A stretch of DNA of 64,000 nt from Zeugodacus cucurbitae (Eukaryota > Arthropoda > Insecta > Diptera > Tephritidae), in NCBI RefSeq assembly GCF_028554725.1, contig NC_071671.1, positions 46,700,501 to 46,764,500 on the forward strand, read 5' to 3'. How positions within the stretch are numbered: the first letter of the stretch is position 1; every line of letters starts with the position of its first letter. This document shows positions 25,401 to 37,482 of this stretch, in pieces. Made by a program: the position numbers and the translations under genes. The notes beneath the pieces are model-generated. The model was not told the DNA's origin. It ran no database searches and saw nothing but the letters and a program-made list of their open reading frames with translations.

Positions 25401-25652
25401 TGGGAAGTTTATAAGAAGTCTTTTTAATACATCGTTGGGTTTCCTGTTAATTAATACATTATCCTCTGTTAAAATTAGATGTAATGGCCTATTTATTTAG
25501 TTTAACATGTCGTCCTGACGTGATCTACTATTTCAAAGTATCTCTAGTTATTTTACATTATTTTTACATTAATACCTGTTAACCACAGTAGCATAACCGT
25601 ATAAGTAGCTTTTCTCAATCCCGTGGAAGTTGGTAGTTCAATAAACCCTTAA
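21629..25652. other. intergenic; GT microsatellite and T-rich stretch
   Basis: No gene recognised. A (GT)n run of 31 bp lies at 22367-22397 and a T-rich stretch at 22605-22900, whose long hydrophobic frames are a by-product of T-richness. The remaining sequence is AT-rich without identifiable ends. Confidence 0.45.
22367..22397. repeat. (GT)n microsatellite
   Basis: Uninterrupted GT dinucleotide run of 31 bp; a second short GT run follows at about 22494-22506. Likely polymorphic in length. Confidence 0.97.
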
Positions 25653-26140
25653 GAAAATTGGCGCGCAATTTGTCATACCACTACTGGTTGCCTGTGCCGC
25701 CTTCATCAACATTCATATTTACTATATTGATTATATTATGCTAAATGAGGTGATTGCACCCTCATTTCATATATAACATGTAGATTCACATATATCTACC
25801 CCCCCAAAGAATTGGTGATCGCGTAGCAAGGCGATATTCATTGTCAACAATTTCATTCACTGCTTAACTCACCTGTTAACCATTTCACGGAAAATTCGTA
25901 AAATGCAATCTTGCATTTCCCACCAACGCGATTACTAAGAAATTTGTTTACAAACATACAGACATGGAGCGTGAGAATTTTTACGCGTAATAAATATGAC
26001 TATATTATGGTCAATGAACTGTTTTGATATGCCTTTTTCATATTTTGCAGAACTTTATTTACTAAGGATGCCTTCATATAAAACTCTATAGTGAGAGTTC
26101 AATCGGGTTCAGTATTCAGGTTGTTTATAGTTAAGTTCTT
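25653..26140 (+). repeat. dispersed repeat, copy B
   Basis: Same-orientation relative of 1254-1810, about 24 kb away. It shares the AATTGGCGCGCAA start, CATATTTACTATATTG, AAAATGC..CTTGCATTTCCCA, GCGTGAGAATTTTTACGCG and TTTACTAAGGATG blocks in the same order, with several gaps. No coding frame or terminal repeats are visible. The order-preserved match over about 500 bp rules out chance. Confidence 0.6.
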
Positions 26141-28362
26141 CGTACATTGAATGCAGCAAGTGAATGCCTTACGGGAAATTAAATACCTATTCGCAGAGTT
26201 TATGGATTATTTGTTAAGGAAAATGAGCATAATGACATCGATAATTATCCTGAGTCTAATTTTGCGGAAGAAAACGAAGGATAGCAAAAGCGTTCGAATT
26301 TTAAATTTTTCCAAATTAAGAAGGCAGAAACCTTCTGACCTATTGAATGATACCATTTTTTGTTTTATACCAGTTGTCTGTATGTTCGATTGCTACTCTT
26401 CAAATTTTCCGAAATCGAATCGAAAGACAAATATTTACCAAAATTTTTGCAAATCACTTACAAGAGTGATAATAGAGAACATGATACATCAATTTATTAT
26501 TTAATTAAACTCAAACCAGTTTTAGTTTTTTTTTTATACCACTTAGATATGAACCACTATGACGTTGAATGCAAATTCAAAGTATCAAGTTCCACTAGCA
26601 AAATTAATTGAAATTTACACTAAACTATTAAAAATGGTGTAAGCGATTTACAAGTACTTCGAATGACACGCTAAGGCAAAGTTTATTGTTTATTTGAAAC
26701 ACGTGTGCTCCCTACCTTTAGTTCTAACACAGTAAATATAAGTACTTGATATCTTGATTGAAAGTAAGCGGTTATTAAATACTAGTTTAATCATAAATAA
26801 TAAATAAATAAGTATTTAATTCATTCCATCATACATTCACTCAGCCCTATAAGGTAATATAGTACTAGTAAATCTGTTTATCACTTCCGATTCTCAAACC
26901 TCGAACTCTACTCGAATCACAATGTTAGAAATTGAACTTTGTGTCCTCAATTAAAAATGAATTTTAAATATTATGAAACATCTTCATTGCTTGTCTACGC
27001 TCATTCATACTTGAAAGGCCGTTGAAAAATACCTGACGAACTCAAGCATACACAAGTTCGACGATAAATGTTAATTAATGCCTCGTACTAAATGAACGAA
27101 CGAACAAATAAGCAGGTAAAAGGCAAAGGCAAAACCAAACAAAATCAGACAAGTTCAGTTAGTTTCACAATATTACGTTTATAGCTTTCATTTACAGAAT
27201 TTTTCCATGGAATTCGAAGCTGGTACAAAACAAAATCCCCCACTATATAGAGAACGCGTTTGCATTCTCCAGCTGTTCCAATGTTTGCTGAGCATATTTA
27301 ACTGATAAATTGAGTAAATTGAAAACAAACACATTTTGCTTGGACACTTTTCATGGCGCTCAAAGTGTTTTTTTTTTCATCTGCCAAGTTTTGTAATTGA
27401 AAGAGCACACAGAGCGCCATAAACGGACGGATACTCTAGCGCGGTGATAACAATATTTCTCGCATTAAATCTCTTTAAAAGCTGCGCTGTAGATTAACAT
27501 GAATAAACACGCTTTTCGTTCGCTGGCAAAAGTTATGTGCTGAATTTTGTTTCAATTTTTCTCTGAAATCATTTGCATTATCAATTGTTTGGGTTTTTAC
27601 GTGGTAACATTATTTTGTAAACTTTTTTTGAGATTATTTTTTGCGTGAACTAGTTGTTACTGTATTATCTACAACAGGCAAAAAAGAGTTGGTACGCTAT
27701 TGTGAAATGGATTTTTAGTACTTGTTAGGGCATAAAGTTTTCTAAGATATTGACTTTTCTCCCGAAAAAAATTTATTGTACACCACTTATCTTTTCACTA
27801 AGTTTGAGCTCTCTTATCAAGAAATTTATACTACTTATACGAGTATGAAAGCAACAATAAAGTTATCCAATTGTAGCAGGTAAATATCTCATTAAAGTGA
27901 TATAATAGCTTGTTATTACATTATATTTGATTACATCAGTTTAGGTAATTTATACCAGTTGTTCGTTCGATTCACTACTGTCCAAATTCCGCAATTTTAA
28001 GTCATCTCAAATACTTTTCATCTAAACGCTTTTTTTTGCCACAATTGCAGAGAATAAATTCGTCCATACTTCGGTCAGATCGGTTGTAGAAGAAAATGTA
28101 TTGATTTTGGGGATATGTAGCGAGAGTTTGAAAAGGCGTTAGTTAATAAATCCATATTGCTTAATGCCCGAAAATGTTAAGAAGGTGCGCAAAACTTTAA
28201 GAATTATCGAGAACTGTTTAATAATCGAAAATGAACCAATCGGGAACTGGCTATTTAATCATTATCATTTGATATACTTATGTATTTTAGTGCAAGGAAT
28301 GTGTTTCGAAATCTTTTATGTAACGATGTGAGACTTTAATCAAAATCAAACCGTTTGTCTTA
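26141..28362. other. intergenic, nothing assigned
   Basis: AT-rich with no recognisable gene, RNA or element ends. Confidence 0.45.
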
Positions 28363-28690
28363 CTGCCTCGTACAGCCAAATAAATTTAGTACCTTAAGAC
28401 AATACTTGATTTTTACCTTTCGCACAGCTGGCTACTCGATTAACGATCAGCTACAATACATTTTTATTTTAGCTGTTCATAAAAAGTTAGTATGTTTCAT
28501 CAGCTGATTGGTATTTGATCAAAAATCACAACCAAAGTTACAACCTAATTCAACTCGATTTTTATTCGATTAAGAATTAATATAATAAAATAAGATTTAT
28601 ATTTTGTTTGGTAAATCGATCTAAATCTGCGCTTTAATCGAGCTAACCGGCCTTTGCTTGATTGATCAATTATCTCCTGTGTGAAAAGGC
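28363..28690 (-). mobile_element. MITE family copy 1 (about 330 bp)
   Basis: Read on the minus strand this begins GCCTTTTCACACAG (28677-28690) and ends in AGCCAAAT..GTACGAGGCA. It aligns over most of its length with 57380-57663: GCTCGATTAA, GATCGATTTA, AAATCGA.TT, CAGCTGATGAA, GTCGTTAATC..GTAGCC.GCTGTGC and AAAGG..AAAA occur in the same order. The 57-kb copy keeps the complementary terminus GTGTGAAAAGGCTG, so the family has inverted ends GCCTTTTCACAC. No protein is encoded. Confidence 0.7.
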
Positions 28691-31583
28691 GATTAACTAC
28701 TTTACTTGTTTTTATTCCCGAGAGCAAGTCACATCTTATTTTTTCTTAATTTTTTTCGGCTCTTTCATGGTTAGTTTTTTAAACCCCCATAAACGGTAAA
28801 TATGTTTTTTTATTCACCCGTTTTCTGGTAATCTGTTAAGCTGACCCAAATTCTTCTTTAAATATTTTTTTTGCTCCATATCAGAAACGGCATTTTCAAT
28901 GGAAATACTACTAAGACTTAAGCTGCTCTATCTTTAAGTTTCCGATCTGTGCTGAATTTATTTCTTAAATACCGTCCGTCGTTCATTTGAAACCCTTTAT
29001 ACAAATTCTCTGCATCTTCCACTTAATTCTTTGTTTGAAAAAAGTGATAACAAAGAGTATTAACACTGATAACAAGATTAAACAGAAATATTATTCCATA
29101 TATTACATTTGTATATATTCCCATAGAGACGATAAGGTAAGGGTGACCACACTTGTAAATTTCCTAAACTACCTACAGAGAATCTGTTGATAAGGGTCTT
29201 ATCCTCCTCTTCAATTAACTTACAGTCAAAACTATCTGCATTATGCTTGTTCAACTAGCATCTCCCACACGAGTGCGCATGTTCCGAATTATTATCGATC
29301 GTTAATTATAAATTGACGAGTAGCTTACTAGTTCAAGGTTTTATTCAATTTCAGTTGGCTATCTCTACCACGTATATGTAGCTTTATCTATACTTGAATA
29401 CATACAAACGTAGATTATGTAAACTAGTATTTACATATGTATACTGCCTGCAATTTCACAAGAATCTCGCATTTCATGCTGGCTGTGCTCTATTGCCATT
29501 GATAAGCGAACGCGCGCTGCTTGGTGAAAGTGTTACAGCCAGAGACGGGGGCTGTTCAATTATACCGAAACGTAACAATGCTGAAGTGCGACATAATGGC
29601 GTTAGGAATTGCGACGTCTCACTGTCACTACAGCTGATAAGACATTTGGCGTGTGTCTACAGCGCATTTTTAAAGCGTGGAGATTTGTTTGTATGTATAG
29701 TATGTGTGTATACAGAGCAAGTAGCGGTCATACGTATTGATAATAATAGTAGTGAATAAATGTTTAGTTACTTATTCATACGCTTATTCATTGTTTGGGG
29801 ACAACCTGAAAGCTTTGAAAGTATTTTAATATATTTACAGTTATAAATTGAGGCAATAACTTTGGATTTTCCGCACTTTTTAATAAAATTTAACGCATTT
29901 ACTTTGGCCATATTTCCAATGTAATACGCACTAAACTACGTAATTTCCTCTTCTTCATGGTGTCCCATATATAATTTAAAAAATTCCTTCAAAATTCCGT
30001 AAATTCCGCACGAGACTTTCGCCCTTTAATGCGACGATTTAAATGATAAACTCGTTGTATCCTGACGCAAATTCGGTCAAACAATACTTTATACTACCGT
30101 TATGCGGCTAACTTGCCCGACTGCCCACTTTTTGCCCCACCCACCCCTTCAATAACGGTTGTTTACGTAAGTGCATTGCCTCGAGGGCCAATATCACGGC
30201 TAATTGCTTTACGATTGGGTATTTTTAACACGCCTGCTTTTTTATACACACATACATACAAATATATATTTGTTTAACAAAGGCATGCATATTTACTTGG
30301 TGTAAACGCCCCTGCTGGCCATCAGCAAGTCGCTTAAAGTTAGTTGTTCGGTGTGGGCGGCGGTTAATTCTGGTTCGAGGCTTTGTGGCGAAGAATTTAT
30401 TTATTTTAAAACTCATAAAAAGCATTTCATATATTATTTATAATGTATGCGAGTATAAACTCTTTTACCCGCCCACCCGCTGAGTTGCACTTTTCAACTT
30501 TTTCAGGGGCAGCGCACCTTATACTCACACTTTATATTTCATAATACAACAACACCGACAACAATCGAACAGTGTAGAAGAAGATACATAACTTATTGAA
30601 ATGCCGGTTGGTGAATTTCAAGCTCGTAAATAAAGCGCCGCAACGACAATGCCCAAAAATGAGATATTAACTTTTAATTGCGTCGCTGCTCGGCTGTGGC
30701 TTTGTGTTGTTTGTGATAGGAAGATTTTCGCCGCCAGCAATAAACAAATATTTTTGCATGCGAGTATATAAATAATATAAACAATAAAAGATGTGCAAAA
30801 TAAGTTGTGCTTGTCCCAAATGCCGCATCGCTTATGAAATTAAACATTAAAATTTCGTTGTCGTTTTTATATTTTTCCTGTATTTTTATATTTTCTCATT
30901 TGTTGTATTCCCTAAAAAAACGCAAAGATTTGTAAATAAAACCTGACTTGAAAAATATTTTTAGTACTTTAATCTATAAACAATCTGCGGTACGTAGTGG
31001 CGTATGAGCAACATTGTAGATAAAAAATTAACTGCTGGCTTGTTATTGTTATTGAGTGTTGTTTACAACTCTTTATATGTTGGCATGTTTGAGTAAACAT
31101 GCATATATACATACATATATTATTATTAAAAATGTAAATACCAAACAAGCAACAATTTTAAAAAATATTTATGTTAGACAAATATTAGGCCTACAACTTT
31201 GCTTCCGCAGTTTTCCAATAGATGTCTCTGGGGTCAAGCACTGGTCGATTAAATCGTTTTATATCGATCTTGGTCATTTGTGTCAACATTAACCCAACAA
31301 AATATTTAGAGATCTGTTTGAATCCCAAACTTATTCTCAACTGTCAAAATGTCACTTTTTGAGCCGAATTCTCGACATTTGCACGGAATACGCATGCTGC
31401 CAGAAAGATGGCCAAAAGTAGTAGCTAGCGACGGCCAGTATTTTGAATAACATTTCTGTAACCGTTTTTATACAAAAAAAAACCTTAAGTTTACAAAAAA
31501 AAAATGGCGGATGACACTAAAATATATTCAGATATTCTCTATTTATTCTCATAAGGTTAAAAATTAACCGGAAAAACGAAATA
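28691..31583. other. intergenic, nothing assigned
   Basis: No gene recognised. The 121-residue frame at 29394-29759 lacks family resemblance and promoter or splice support. CATA-type short repeats are present around 30250 and 31105. Confidence 0.4.
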
Positions 31584-31641
31584 CAGTTCAACTTCCCTAA
31601 CTCGAATCACTATAATCTAAAAAAAAAATCGTGTTTGACTG
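31584..31641. mobile_element. tiny pogo-like MITE, 58 bp
   Basis: Flanked by TA (31582-31583, 31642-31643). The left end CAGTTCAACTTCCCTAACTC nearly matches the left end of the 21518-21628 element. The right end in reverse complement is CAGTCAAACACGA. It looks like an extreme internal deletion of the same family. Confidence 0.6.
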
Positions 31642-32673
31642 TATATAGAGTAACCTACGACGAATTTCAACCATTTTCTCTCTCACTAACGGTCGAAAGT
31701 GGTCGAAATTATTATTATGGATACATGCTAAATATGGGAAGATCTACACATTAATTTTTTACACATAATCAAAATATGTTCAGTAAAACATTTCAGCATC
31801 AATCAATCTCATTAATATTTTCCATATATTGGCATTCATCATTATATTTAAAATTTTATGCTAAGGTAAATCACGGACCGATTTCACTATTTTTTGGCAT
31901 CAAACTAATCTAACAAATTGACCGATATACATATATGATATATCATAAAATCAACCACAATAACGAAAATCGAACTACCGCTATGTGAATGGTGGGATAA
32001 GTACCGAACTAGTTCTATTAATTTTAATAACAGATCTCTTGGTAGATTAGGCCATATAATGGCCCTAAAAGAAACTCGTCTTTTAAAACATGTCAAATAC
32101 ATGAACGAAACATAAATTTGCAAAACCCCAATGTATACTTTAGGTAGAAAATGGTTAGTGATTTTAGGAAAACTCTAGACTAACATAACTCCTTAATTGT
32201 TAGGTAAGGTGCTATAATTTCTACATTAGGTCCATAATAATTACGAACTTTTCATATCAAATATGAGAGCTAAAAAGGTATATAAAGATTGTGATGACAC
32301 TTGACATATGTTTGAGGCACTATTTAGATTAAATTTTTGACCTTTTGCATATATTATGATCGAAAAATTGCCAAAATGGCCTTCTATTGAAAGTAGGATT
32401 TTTCCGATTTTTTTTCTATTTTCGAAGATGTGATTATAAAACATTATTGGATTTATAGAAACAAAATTTACTAATATTGTCCAATTGCCCTAAAGGTTGA
32501 TAGTACCCATTTTCTATTTTTTTGGTATTATCCATATAAAAATCTTAATAACATTGATATTTTTTGAAAAGTTTTCGTATTTATAATTGTCTCGAACATA
32601 CCGAATTTCTAATATCAATTTCAATATGTATACCGAGTGGGCATATGCTCCTTGCAGGAGTAGCAGAAACATG

Positions 32674-33359
32674 GTATATACCAGAGAACTGCAAAAATCA
32701 CTATTTTCTTGATTTACTCATACACGAACTTTTTCATTCAACTCAATTCACTGAAAAAAACAGAGTGATGAGTAAAAATCAACTTAATTTGCCGTACACA
32801 TCATTCTTTGGATTTTGAGGTTCAAATTTTCTCACTCAATTCAACTCACTGAACAAAAGTCAGCGTTCAATAAAATGAACATATGTTGACGAAAGCATCA
32901 TTCTGTTCAATTTGAGTTGATCGATTATGAGTAAACGATTGGCGACAAGACGACACGATGTGAGCGTTACGACTGCATGTACCGTAACAATTTCTATGCA
33001 GTTTGTTGTTGTAGCTTGTCTTGTTCTTCTTCTCACATTTCATCTGTGCAGAAAAAGTGCCGCTTGCTACGCGCATGAGTAAAATCATACGAGTTGATTT
33101 TTGCGAGTTGAGTGTTGTTCTTGTTCAAAACAATGATTGTTGAACCGAATGAGCAAGCGCCCGAAATCATTATATTGAACACGAGCCGAACAAACTCGGA
33201 GTGAAACAAAAAATCGCACACAGACGAGTGAATTTAAAATCAACAACGAAAATGTGAGCTCAGGCAAGTTTGATCGGCTGATCCGAACAGTGTGATTATT
33301 CGGCTGTTGAGCGCGTACGAATGTTTTTCATTCAGCAAATGCCGTTCTCTGGTATATAC
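32674..33359. mobile_element. hobo-like hAT element, non-autonomous, with 8-bp target duplication
   Basis: The element proper is 32682-33351 (670 bp). Its left terminus CAGAGAACTGCA is identical to the 12-bp terminal inverted repeat known for the fly hobo transposon; the right terminus in reverse complement is CAGAGAACGGCA, one mismatch. Both sides carry the perfect 8-bp duplication GTATATAC (32674-32681 and 33352-33359), which fits the hAT nTnnnnAn preference. The interior has subterminal direct repeats of the type ACTCAATTCA.CTCACTGA (near 32740 and 32835) and no recognisable transposase, so it depends on an outside enzyme. Confidence 0.92.
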
Positions 33360-36300
33360 TATATATCGAGTTCGGGAGTTTCTGAAAACATAGTTTGGGT
33401 AGTTTGTGAGATACACATGTAAAATAAGTCTTTAAAACTTATTTTACATTTTAATTAATTATAGGTTCATGGCCCTTTTCAACTTCGAACTACAATATTA
33501 TATGACATCTAGATATTATTAACCTAATTGTTTCGACATAAATATGTTTTATTTATCTTAAATTCCCAATGATGAAATTTTACGAGATGTTTTGTGAACA
33601 AAATTTTTCCCACAAAATTATAATTAACATGTTGAAACAGTCCATTTGCTACACATTAAGTTAAATGAGCAATACATATTTCCAAGTCTTTCCTAATCCG
33701 AATCGTTCTTTCATAATATAATCAGTCAACAATTGTTTATTATTTGAAATCTATAATTTAATTTTCACTATTACACTGAATATAGAGCAATAAATCTTGG
33801 GCATTTCCCGCAATGTAAAAATCTCACTTCGTAAACAAAAATTGGGACTCACTTTCATTTCGAAATTTCTGTGAATTACATGAAAGTCTTACATTTTTGC
33901 TTTTCTATTTGTAATGAAATTGAATTTTATAAGAGCGAACAGTAAGTGATGAGGCTGTACGCCTCTCTCAAAAGCTTCATCAAAAGTCAGTCGCTCTCAC
34001 TTTATTTTTTTAATTTATGCAATGCAAGTACTCAATCCATACAATTCATAAAATAGTAAATCTCAAGAAACGGGGATCGTTGGATTTTCCCATTTCAACG
34101 GCAAATGCGAATAAAGCATGAATGGGCTGCTATTCTCTACGAAAAATTGCGAAATCTGCTGGGAAATTTTTTGCTATTGGCAAAGAAAGTGCATTGAAAG
34201 CAAACACAAATGGGGGGCATTCAATGCGATGAGGGCAATAAAATGTCAAAAAAAAACGCGAGAGAACGGCAAAGTCAATCAACGCTTGATTGACATATTT
34301 ATTTATTTTTCTGTGTGTATATATGTATTTTTGTTTTTGTATGTATGTGTGTATATTGTATATATGCACGTTTTTAATCAATCAGTAAACAAATGTGCAA
34401 TGCTCTTCATTATAATTTAATATTGATGTGATGGCAATGAATTGTTGTTGCGGTATTCTTAGGAGGCACGTCAACCAATAAATAAATGAAAATATTTTTT
34501 GTTTACATAAAATATAATTTCCCATGACTTATTAGCGGTGTAAATCGAAGAGGGGCAAACTTTCTTATGTCGAATTGACGTTTCTTTCTTTCAATTGACA
34601 AACTTTCCGGCATACAACAAAAACGCAATAACGGCGCATACGTCACGCTGCAGATCGCGTGTGCGCTATTGAGGCGTGTGCTGTGACGTAGGTATGTTGT
34701 CACACGATTTCTGGCAAACGAAAAGTGATTGAAAAAAAACAAAAAAAAAAAATTAAAGAACGAAAGCGTATTTTGTAAATTGGATTTAATTAAAAATACT
34801 ATATTTATAAAGTCAACAAATCGCTTAAAAATGCAACGCTTTGAATAACTTTTTTCGAATTTTTTACGCATTTATTGTCTTTTCCGCCTTTTTTCGTAAC
34901 GTAAATTTATTTAATCAAAATCACATATTTTCTTAATTTTTGGCACATTTCATTATTTACGCAAATGCTTTGGCGCACATTTTTCACACAGATCAGTACA
35001 TATGTATATTATAATAAGAGCCTCTGTAACTGACACGAATTTAAATTTTAAATTTTTATATAATTTGCTTTAAACATTAAATTTTCAAATCAATGAATCT
35101 TTATTTGAATTAATCTCACATGTCGTTTTGTGCTAAAATTAATGAAAATATAAATCACACAATACCGTTGAATAATTCTGTATTTTATTTGCATAAGTAC
35201 ATATGTATTCAAAAAAAAATTGTGTAATAATTGAAATGCGCTAATTGCTGGGTCATGAAACTCATTCCGACTGGAGCACATGCGTCGAACACTTGATCTG
35301 TGAGCAAGAGACGCTGAATTCTGTAGCTATAGTATAGATTCACACATGAATCTGGCGCGTACTCATTTTTTTTCACGTGTGTCTCCCAGTTGGCATCTGT
35401 CACTGATGTTGTTGTTGTAATCGCTTGCAAAAATCTTTACTGTAGAATATTAACACCTTAGCTGGTGACATGTGATTTAGCAGATTAGCTAAGCATCTTG
35501 TTGATAAATCTATAGAATAATATCTCCTTATCAGATGCACTATTTGAGAACTATTCTATTATAACAAATGTACATATGGATATTTGTATGTCTTGAGTAG
35601 ATATTTACAATTATGAAACCGTTTTACTAATTACACGCAAATTACAAAAACAAATGAAATGAATTCAAGTTCAGGTATTTACAGTCTACAGATTAATATC
35701 CATTTGTGTACACAATGACTTGGGAATATAGAGAAATCTTAATGAAGTGTACCAAATCAATTTTCTGATTTCATTCAATATTGTTTAAAATAATCTAAGT
35801 TTTTCACAAATTGCGATTACACAAGCGCACTCTCATTATATGATCAACAAAATTAGCGGGAAAAATGTTTAACTATTTAATAAAAAAATGAAAAATTTGC
35901 AAATACTGCCAACACTTTTTGTACTTCTGCTAATTGAAAATTGTTTTATTGTTTATTGAACATATTTTCGAAACATTTTATAGAAGATAGAAGTCGCTGG
36001 GTGCTAAATCACATCTGCATATTCAGTTTTTTTTTTTGCCCAGTAAGAATTCTTATTAGCAATAATAATGTATCGACTAATGGCTAATCAGATTGACTGT
36101 TTTTGTATCAAGAACAATAGAGACAGGATTGCAATGTCATAAACTAAGCGAACCTTCATAGAAATTGTAACCTCCATGTCTATCATTCTTGATTAACACC
36201 GATTAAATCCCTTTGTGCCTGAGGAGCTTTGAACTTGTGAGGTTTAGTATCGAATCCGTATATATAACTATAGATTTTGGATCCAATACTTTTGACATAT

Positions 36301-36932
36301 TTGACAAAGCTTTATACATATGTATGTACCTTGAGAACACTTTTCATCATTGTATTTCATAAATTTTTTATAGTCAAAATCAAAATCACTATATGTGATA
36401 AGCCGAGCACTCATATGGAAATAATTTATCCGAAAGAATATAAATAAGCCGATACTATATCTATTAGATCCAACCTTAAGGACTTTACTAAATTTATATG
36501 TCTAGAAAGATTGATGTTCAAATTGTCTTACTTTTATTGGAAAATTATTATTTAATGAACTCTATACTCTTTTTTATGCGAATATTTTAACATTTTTCTA
36601 ATTATTTAACAACACTCCCAATATATCGGTATTAGAAAATTTTTTATATTTTCCATTATCACTCCAAATAATTGGTTTAAAAAATACTATATCCTTGGCG
36701 CACTACGCCCTATTTGGGTAATATTCAAGAAATTTGTATATCAAATATTTTCCAGTAGGTGGAAATATGTATATGTAGTCATTAACACCGAATAAGTAAT
36801 CCATGAAATTACCGATTTAGTAAGACATCCTAAAGGTGCTAGAAAATAAAGTAGTTAAAAGTGAGGCATTAGAAAAAAGTCTTTCTATGACAAACATAAC
36901 TATTAATTACATCGAGGTACTTCATAATAAAA
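33360..36932. other. intergenic, nothing assigned
   Basis: AT-rich. Two inverted TGACGTA-containing words lie at 34639-34646 and 34683-34690. No gene or element ends were seen. Confidence 0.4.
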
Positions 36933-37112
36933 CTGGTATGGTTGCCTGCCCATAGCGGAATCGCCGGAAATTGTAAAGCTGATAAGCTTGAGAAAATAGG
37001 CACTTATATTTAACTATCAGAAAGAGAACAAGGTGGGATCTCTGCTATCGCCGAATACTATTGTATGGCTGGGACTCACATGAGCTTCAAGAGTTATTCT
37101 GATTTTAGTTAA
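36933..37112 (+). pseudogene. LINE RNase H domain fragment
   Basis: Frame starting at 36933 reads LVWLPAHSGIAGNCKADKLEKIGTYI, a stop codon, then LSEREQGGISAIAEYYCMAGTHMS. WxPAHSGIxGNxxAD is the conserved C-terminal motif of the RNase H domain found in several non-LTR retrotransposon clades (Jockey/I/R1 type), with the catalytic-site His and Asp visible. The in-frame stop and loss of all flanking domains mark it as a dead remnant. It lies about 70 bp left of a younger hAT-type MITE. Confidence 0.8.
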
Positions 37113-37172
37113 ATAGCAAAATGTCTAGTTAATCCTGCGCTATCAACAACGTTCGTGTATACCTAATTTCTA

Positions 37173-37482
37173 TTGTCCAATACTGATGAGCAAAATTTCA
37201 CTACCGGTGATTTTTTCACTATGATTGAAAAATCGTATATAGCAATTGCAATCAATTTTTGTAAATAGCAATGATTTACAATCGCAATGGTAGTTCAGTA
37301 ATTTGTTTTGGATCACAGTACATATATGAGTTCAGTAATTCTAATTCGATGACTTTAGCAATATCAGTTCAGTGAATCTAATACGATCACTGGAGCAATA
37401 GCAGTTCGAATAGTAGCAATCACTGTTCAGTAGCAATCGCAGTGATTCAAAAATAGCAATATCGTTCATCACTATTGTCCAA
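37173..37482. mobile_element. hAT-type MITE, 294 bp, with 8-bp target duplication
   Basis: Element 37181-37474 is bordered by identical TTGTCCAA octamers (37173-37180, 37475-37482), which fit the hAT target preference. Termini are TACTGATGAGC and, in reverse complement of the right end, TAGTGATGAAC. The interior is a degenerate array of short words (GTTCAGTAAT, TAGCAAT, CGATCACTG) and is non-coding. Confidence 0.82.
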
